Positions 59,450 through 64,000 of a stretch of 64,000 bases of DNA are shown here, piece after piece. Position numbers and translations under genes: made by a program. Within the stretch, counting starts at the first letter, position 1; each line of letters begins with the position of its first letter. The notes beneath the pieces are model-generated. The model worked only from the letters and a program-made list of their open reading frames with translations. It made no database searches and was not told the DNA's origin. Source of the stretch: an uncultured Pelagibacteraceae bacterium (GTDB taxonomy: Bacteria > Pseudomonadota > Alphaproteobacteria > Pelagibacterales > Pelagibacteraceae); the NCBI GenBank assembly GCA_902543295.1, contig CACBXW010000004.1:1-64000 (forward strand), in the 5' to 3' direction.

Positions 59450-60387
59450 TAGATCTGACTAACAAAATTTAAAATACTTTTTTCTGAATTATTACAAGAG
59501 ATATTTATTTTGCTACTCAATGGAACTGAAAAAGTATCTCCTTTTTCTAATTTTATATTTGAGTTTCCTATTACTATTTTCCAATTACCTTCTTGAGCAA
59601 AAAGAACGGTAGGCTTTATACATTCAATATCTTCAATTTCACCAGATATAGAATTTAAAGTTGTTAAATTAAATCCAGTATCTTGTTTGATTGAAGGTTC
59701 ATAAGTTTTTTTATTAAATTTGTTTCCTAATACTTGATATAATTTAATACCATTAACTTCATCGCTAATATTGTTTTGTTTATTTCTATAAATATTTTTT
59801 TCTAATTCTTCTGGCAAATAATTATCAAATCTTTCTAATTCATCTTGAGTGATAGGCTCTATCATCTTTCTACCGTTAGGCACTTCAACCTTTTTTAAAT
59901 CTATTAACGAATTATCATCAAGCAATGCCATACCGGTCTCTTTTGCTTTTTTTAAAATTTCAGGAACCCATGTTATTATACCAGGATCATCTCCGCCTAA
60001 TACAACAAACATCAAACTTTCTTTATCTCCAACATTTTCAAATGCTCTGAACATATTTGTAGGCATTGAGATTATATCGCCAGCTTCTAATATTGTTTCT
60101 TGTTTTCCATCAGCACCCCAATAAAATCTCCATTTACCTGAGTAAATTATAAATACTTCAGCCGTAGTATGACTGTGAAGACCAGATCCATTTTTTGGCA
60201 TAGCACTCACTGCTCCTAAATTATACCCATGTAAAGACTGTATTTTTATTAATTGTTTGGTGTCTTCAGCGACACCACGTCCAATAATTGTATAATTTTT
60301 TCTTTCTTTATGACCTTCTAATCTACCCTCTACAAAAGGAAGACTACTCGGAACGAGCTCATTAAATTTTGCCAATCTATCAATCAT
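59449..60387 (-). CDS. bicupin protein
   Basis: 312 residues with two cupin domains. Motif 1 of the first is GLHSHTTAEVFIIYSGKWRF, with both His and Glu. In motif 2 (GDIISMPTNMFRAFENVG) the third metal His is replaced by Arg. The second domain (about 225-312) has no metal residues. It may be an atypical dioxygenase, isomerase or a ligand-binding protein. It starts the minus-strand cluster and is divergent from another tandem SnoaL gene. Confidence 0.8.
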   Translation of the reverse strand: MIDRLAKFNELVPSSLPFVEGRLEGHKERKNYTIIGRGVAEDTKQLIKIQSLHGYNLGAVSAMPKNGSGLHSHTTAEVFIIYSGKWRFYWGADGKQETILEAGDIISMPTNMFRAFENVGDKESLMFVVLGGDDPGIITWVPEILKKAKETGMALLDDNSLIDLKKVEVPNGRKMIEPITQDELERFDNYLPEELEKNIYRNKQNNISDEVNGIKLYQVLGNKFNKKTYEPSIKQDTGFNLTTLNSISGEIEDIECIKPTVLFAQEGNWKIVIGNSNIKLEKGDTFSVPLSSKINISCNNSEKSILNFVSQI

Positions 60388-60428
60388 ATTCTTGTTATTT
60401 ATCTCTATTTAAATATAAATTGCAATTT

Positions 60429-61517
60429 ATGCAAATAGAACAATTTGATACAGGTCTTAAAATTAAGAAAAACATTGAAGATGTAGAAATTACGCCTATC
60501 CAAAACTTAAATAATAAAAAATTTGTTATTGAGAATTTTAGAAATATTTATGGATTAAAAAAGATTAATCTTAAAAAAAATTTACTAAACATATTTGACA
60601 AAGATATCAAAGTTAATTGTTTTGAACCATTAAATGAATTTAATGGCATAGATAATTTTATAGAAAAATTTTGGAATCCTTTATTTGATGCATTTCCAGA
60701 CATCGAAAGAAGAGAAAATATCATCCTTGGAGGCTCTTTTAGAGACAAAGTCCAAGTTGGTTCTTATTCTACTTTATCAGGTTTCTTTTTGAAGCCTTGG
60801 TTAGGTATAAAACCAAATTTTAAAATGATTAATCTTAAATGTTGTGAAATTCATGAAATTAAAAATGGAAGAATTATTGAAAGTCATATCTTAATTGATG
60901 TGATGGATTTTTTAAGACAAGCTGACAAATGGGTTATTAATCCATCAAGAGGATCGGAAGGGGCATGGTTACCTCCCTTTAATACAGATGGAGTAAATTT
61001 TTTTGAAGAAGATATGAGTAAATCTAAAAATTCATTACAACAGGCTTTGAGCATGAATAGAAGTTTAGATATTAAACCTGAGAAAGAAAATATTTCTAAA
61101 GACGAATTAAGACAAAGGTTAATAAATCATCCTCAAAAAGAGTTTTGGCACAAAGATATGATTTGGTACGGTCCTTGTGGAATTGGAACATCTAGGTCAT
61201 TAGAAGGATTTGTAGATATGCATCAGCTACCTTTTAGAAAATCATTTTCTGAGAGAAATTATTGGGAATTAGGACATTTTTGTGAAATTGGAGACGGAAA
61301 ATTTTCTCTATGTGGTGGATGGCATAGTTTAAAGGCAAAGTATGGATCAAATGATTGGCTTGGATATACAGCAGATAACCAAGACGTTGTTATGAGAGTA
61401 ATGGATTTTTATCATCATGATGAAGGATTAATTAGAGAGAATTGGGTACCTATAGATATAATTCATATTTTAAAACAAATAGGTATTGATGTGTTTGAAA
61501 AAATTAAAAATACTTAG
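60429..61517 (+). CDS. tandem SnoaL-like (NTF2-fold) protein
   Basis: 362 residues from the ATG at 60429; a TTG at 60369 lies in the divergent gene. Domain 1 (about 25-170) has FWNPLFDAFPDIERRENIILGGSF and IKNGRIIESHILID; domain 2 (about 225-355) has KDMIWYGPCGIGTSRSLEGF and YHHDEGLIRENWVPIDI. Like the 58490 protein it may isomerise or hydrate a small ketone. It diverges from the bicupin across 41 bases, so both may respond to one signal. Confidence 0.77.
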   Translation: MQIEQFDTGLKIKKNIEDVEITPIQNLNNKKFVIENFRNIYGLKKINLKKNLLNIFDKDIKVNCFEPLNEFNGIDNFIEKFWNPLFDAFPDIERRENIILGGSFRDKVQVGSYSTLSGFFLKPWLGIKPNFKMINLKCCEIHEIKNGRIIESHILIDVMDFLRQADKWVINPSRGSEGAWLPPFNTDGVNFFEEDMSKSKNSLQQALSMNRSLDIKPEKENISKDELRQRLINHPQKEFWHKDMIWYGPCGIGTSRSLEGFVDMHQLPFRKSFSERNYWELGHFCEIGDGKFSLCGGWHSLKAKYGSNDWLGYTADNQDVVMRVMDFYHHDEGLIRENWVPIDIIHILKQIGIDVFEKIKNT

Positions 61518-61571
61518 ATTTGAATAAGTTTATAGTTTTAAAGTATAATAGATAAAAATAGAATTATTTAT

Positions 61572-62858
61572 TTAGTTAGAGAAACCATATTTTCGAAGTC
61601 TCACATCACCAGTTCTAGCATGAGCTTCCATACCTTCGTATCTAGAAATTCTAGCTGCTGCAGCACCAACTTCTTTGTTAGATTCTTTATTCATCTTTTG
61701 GTAAGTAACTGTTTTTATAAATTTTCCAACGTATAAGCCTCCAGTATATTTTCCTGCACCTTTTGTTGGTAGAATATGATTTGGTCCAGAGCATTTATCA
61801 CCATATGCAACTGTTGTTTCTTCACCTAAAAATAAAGAACCATAATTTTTTAAATTTTTTAAATACCAGTCTAAGTTTTCAGCTTGAACCTCCAAATGTT
61901 CAGGTGCATATTCATCACTCACTTTCATCATTTCTTCTTTGGTATCACACATAATTACTTCTCCATAATCTCTCCATGCTGCATCAGCATTATTTCTGTT
62001 ATGTTCAGGTAGTTCTTGAATAATTTCTGGAACTCTTTTCATAACATAATCACATAAAGATTTATCAGTAGTATAAAGCCAAGCTGGAGAGTCAGGACCA
62101 TGTTCAGCCTGTCCAACTAAATCATAAGCAATTATTTCTTTATCAGCTGTATGATCTGCAATAATGCCTATTTCGGTTGGTCCTGCAAATAAATCAATTC
62201 CAACTTTTCCAAATAAAATTCTTTTAGACTCTGCTACAAATTTATTTCCAGGTCCAACAATCATATCTACTTCAGGATTACCAAAGCAACCATAAGCTAG
62301 TGCACCAATTGCTCCTATTCCACCTATATTCATAATTACATCTGCACCACATAGGTTAGCTGTGTAAATTATAATTGGGTTTGCACCATTTGAATCTTTT
62401 GGTGGACTTGTTGCAATTACATTCTTTACTCCTGCAACTTTTGCAGTTGTCACACTCATTATAGCAGAGGCGATATTATTGTATCTTCCTCCGGGCACGT
62501 AACACCCAACTGTATTTACAGGTATTAATTTTTGTCCTGCTATTAAACCAGGTGATAATTCAACTTCTGAGTCTTTTCCAAGATTTTCAAGCTGGTGTTC
62601 TGCAAACTTCCTAACTCTTTCATGAGAAAACTGAATATCGTCTTTAATCTTTTGATCTAAAGTTTTATTTATTTCTTCAATTTTTTCTTTGCTAACAATT
62701 ATATCACCTTCATAATTATCAAATTTTTTTAAAATATCTTTAACACCTTGATCTTTAGTTTTTTCTAAATCTTTTAAAATAGAACTTACCTTAGTTCTTG
62801 TTTCATCTTCTCCTGTAAATGCAGTTTTTTCAGCTTTTTTTATATAAGTAATTGCCAT
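61572..62858 (-). CDS. histidinol dehydrogenase family protein, HpsN-like
   Basis: 428 residues. Family motifs are NTVGCYVPGGRYNNIASAIMSVTTAKVAGVK, DMIVGPGNKFVAESKRILFGKVGIDLFAGPTE and the zinc-site GQAEHGPDS. The C-terminal TKGAGKYTGGLYVGKFIKTVTYQ resembles the sulfopropanediol/sulfolactate dehydrogenase (HpsN) branch more than HisD. It is followed on the same strand by no his genes but preceded by a Pta homologue. The HpsN-like reading fits C3-sulfonate use but is not proven. Confidence 0.82.
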   Translation of the reverse strand: MAITYIKKAEKTAFTGEDETRTKVSSILKDLEKTKDQGVKDILKKFDNYEGDIIVSKEKIEEINKTLDQKIKDDIQFSHERVRKFAEHQLENLGKDSEVELSPGLIAGQKLIPVNTVGCYVPGGRYNNIASAIMSVTTAKVAGVKNVIATSPPKDSNGANPIIIYTANLCGADVIMNIGGIGAIGALAYGCFGNPEVDMIVGPGNKFVAESKRILFGKVGIDLFAGPTEIGIIADHTADKEIIAYDLVGQAEHGPDSPAWLYTTDKSLCDYVMKRVPEIIQELPEHNRNNADAAWRDYGEVIMCDTKEEMMKVSDEYAPEHLEVQAENLDWYLKNLKNYGSLFLGEETTVAYGDKCSGPNHILPTKGAGKYTGGLYVGKFIKTVTYQKMNKESNKEVGAAAARISRYEGMEAHARTGDVRLRKYGFSN

Positions 62859-62917
62859 TATTTTTCCTCAAATTTTACAAATGTTTAAATTATATAAGAT
62901 GTTTATTCAATAAAAGT

Positions 62918-63829
62918 TTAATCTAAAGCAACAACAGCTGCAGCTATAGAAGCAAGTCTTGCTGTCGCATCATCTGACCTACTTGTTATAACAACAGGCA
63001 CTTTACCTCCAACAACTACGCCAGCTGCACATGCTCCCATAAAATAAATCATCATTTTTACAAGCGCATTTCCAGTTTCGACATTTGGAACTAATAATAC
63101 ATCAGCTTCCCCAGCAACTATATTCTCAATTCCCTTAATAGAAGCAGATTTTTTTGAAATGCTATTGTCAAATGCTAAGGGTCCAAAAATATCAGCATTA
63201 AAATTTTCTTTACTTGCCAATTCAGTTAATTCTTTAGCTTCAACAGAACTCTGTACACTATCAATTACTTCTTCTGTTGCTGAAAGGACAGAAATCTTTG
63301 GTCTTGGAATATTAATTCTATGGCTAAAATCTATAACATTTCTTAAAATATGCATTTTAGTTTTTAGGTTAGGAGAAACATTTAATGCTCCATCAGTTAT
63401 GATTAATGGTTTATCATCTTTTTGTAATGTCATATGCCAAATATGACTTAGTCTTGTTTTTCCGATTAATTTATACTCTCTCTTAAGAACTTCTTTCATT
63501 AATATATCAGTATGGATATGTCCTTTTACAATAATTTTTACTTTATCTTCTGATGCAAGTTTTGTTGCAATTCCTGCTGTATTATTTTCAACTGGCTCAT
63601 TAATTATTTCAAAATTTGATATGTCAAATTTAAGCTCATCTGCGCATTCTTGTATTTTTTGTTTATCACCTATTAATATTGGGGTGATCAATTTTTCAGA
63701 GACAGCATCCATTACTGACATCATTGGTAATTTTTTACCTGCATTTACAATGGCTGCTTTTACACCTCTTTTTTGATGAGCTATATTAAGTAGATTTACA
63801 GGACAAACTGTGGATTTATCAGATAACAT
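62918..63829 (-). CDS. pta: phosphate acetyl/butyryltransferase
   Basis: 303 residues, the short Pta type. GHIHTDILMKEVLKRE, TDGALNVSPNLKTK and the C-terminal DVLLVPNVETGNALVKMMIYFMGACAAGVVVGGKVPVVITSRSDD are classic motifs. It converts acetyl phosphate and CoA to acetyl-CoA, for example after sulfoacetaldehyde acetyltransferase. It is 59 bases upstream of the HisD-family gene and divergent from a symporter start. Confidence 0.87.
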   Translation of the reverse strand: MLSDKSTVCPVNLLNIAHQKRGVKAAIVNAGKKLPMMSVMDAVSEKLITPILIGDKQKIQECADELKFDISNFEIINEPVENNTAGIATKLASEDKVKIIVKGHIHTDILMKEVLKREYKLIGKTRLSHIWHMTLQKDDKPLIITDGALNVSPNLKTKMHILRNVIDFSHRINIPRPKISVLSATEEVIDSVQSSVEAKELTELASKENFNADIFGPLAFDNSISKKSASIKGIENIVAGEADVLLVPNVETGNALVKMMIYFMGACAAGVVVGGKVPVVITSRSDDATARLASIAAAVVALD

Positions 63830-63913
63830 ATGAGTTTAAATATTTGTTATGGTTCTAAATATCAATATTTTTTATTACGTTCGATATAAAAATAGTTTAA
63901 AATTGAACAAACG

Positions 63914-64000
63914 ATGGAGATAGTTACAAAAATTGCACCTATAGCGTTAGCCCTTATAATGTTAGGTCTTGGATTGGGCTTATCAACTAGAGATTTTTTA
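63914..64000 (+). CDS. start of a bile acid:sodium symporter-like transporter (cut by window edge)
   Basis: Only 29 codons are visible: MEIVTKIAPIALALIMLGLG and a following GLSTRDFL. The first helix and the LGLGLSTRDF turn resemble the BASS family of Na+-coupled acid transporters. The frame is open to the window end. It diverges from pta across 84 bases. Confidence 0.6.
   Translation, partial: MEIVTKIAPIALALIMLGLGLGLSTRDFL

Noticed and set aside
1..64000. CRISPR, prophage, insertion sequence or integrated element
   Set aside because: No repeat array, integrase, transposase or phage structural gene was seen in any frame I examined.

Overview
The window is very AT-rich and densely coded. I found about 74 protein genes, two of them cut by the window edges, and no gap above about 110 bases, so there is no gene-free stretch of 300 bases or more. 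No rRNA, tRNA, CRISPR array, insertion sequence or phage gene was recognised. Very short spacers, 1-4 base stop/start overlaps, convergent genes that touch or overlap, and many substrate-binding-protein transporters feeding small catabolic operons all suggest a streamlined marine alphaproteobacterium of the SAR11/Pelagibacterales type. That placement is an inference from style and was not checked against a database.

Layout. (1) Positions 1-9806 hold an inositol/sugar-acid region: a Gfo/Idh/MocA dehydrogenase cut at the left edge, iolE, a minus-strand operon (aldehyde dehydrogenase, HpcH/HpaI aldolase, hydroxyacid dehydrogenase, pilin-like protein), then iolD, a second MocA dehydrogenase and another hydroxyacid dehydrogenase. 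(2) 9829-24637 holds a FrcABC-like sugar ABC transporter, a FucU/RbsD mutarotase, a PfkB kinase, a rhamnonate-dehydratase-like enolase-superfamily enzyme, a PdxA homologue, a tctCBA tripartite transporter, an SDR, an aldo/keto reductase, a ROK kinase, a beta-hydroxyacid dehydrogenase, an FAH-family hydrolase and an SMP-30 lactonase. Together these resemble a non-phosphorylative deoxysugar/sugar-acid route ending in pyruvate plus lactate or a related acid. (3) 24637-31322 holds ppc, a CcdA-like protein, an azoreductase-like flavoprotein, a TauD/GBBH dioxygenase, an inositol-phosphatase-family enzyme and a class I glutamine amidotransferase. (4) 31384-37545 holds a peptide/opine-type ABC transporter with a fused ATPase, an AhpD-like protein and a DUF924 protein.

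(5) 37546-42345 (minus) is a TRAP transporter operon carrying a KKCGH lyase, a DUF2798 protein and mmsB. (6) 43317-47103 (minus) is a compact run of ten small genes: NTF2-like, secreted, cupin, dimeric alpha/beta barrel and DsbA-like proteins, ending in two SMR-type proteins that lack the usual membrane glutamate. (7) 47186-53458 holds a persulfide-dioxygenase-like gene with cysE and cysK, a 1-Cys peroxiredoxin with a near-consensus promoter, a methyltransferase, an Asp/Glu racemase, an MFS transporter and a LysE exporter. (8) 53448-61517 holds a CUT1 ABC transporter without ATPase, a HAD-fold protein lacking both catalytic aspartates, a stand-alone MetE-C-like zinc protein, two tandem SnoaL-like proteins and a bicupin. 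This looks like an unassigned uptake and catabolic module. (9) 61572-64000 holds a HisD-family dehydrogenase (HpsN-like), a phosphate acyltransferase and the start of a bile-acid:sodium-symporter-like gene.

One pattern runs through the whole window. All five transport substrate-binding-protein genes are followed by a strong hairpin. In four systems it sits directly before the first membrane-protein gene, and in one of those it lies inside that gene's first codons.
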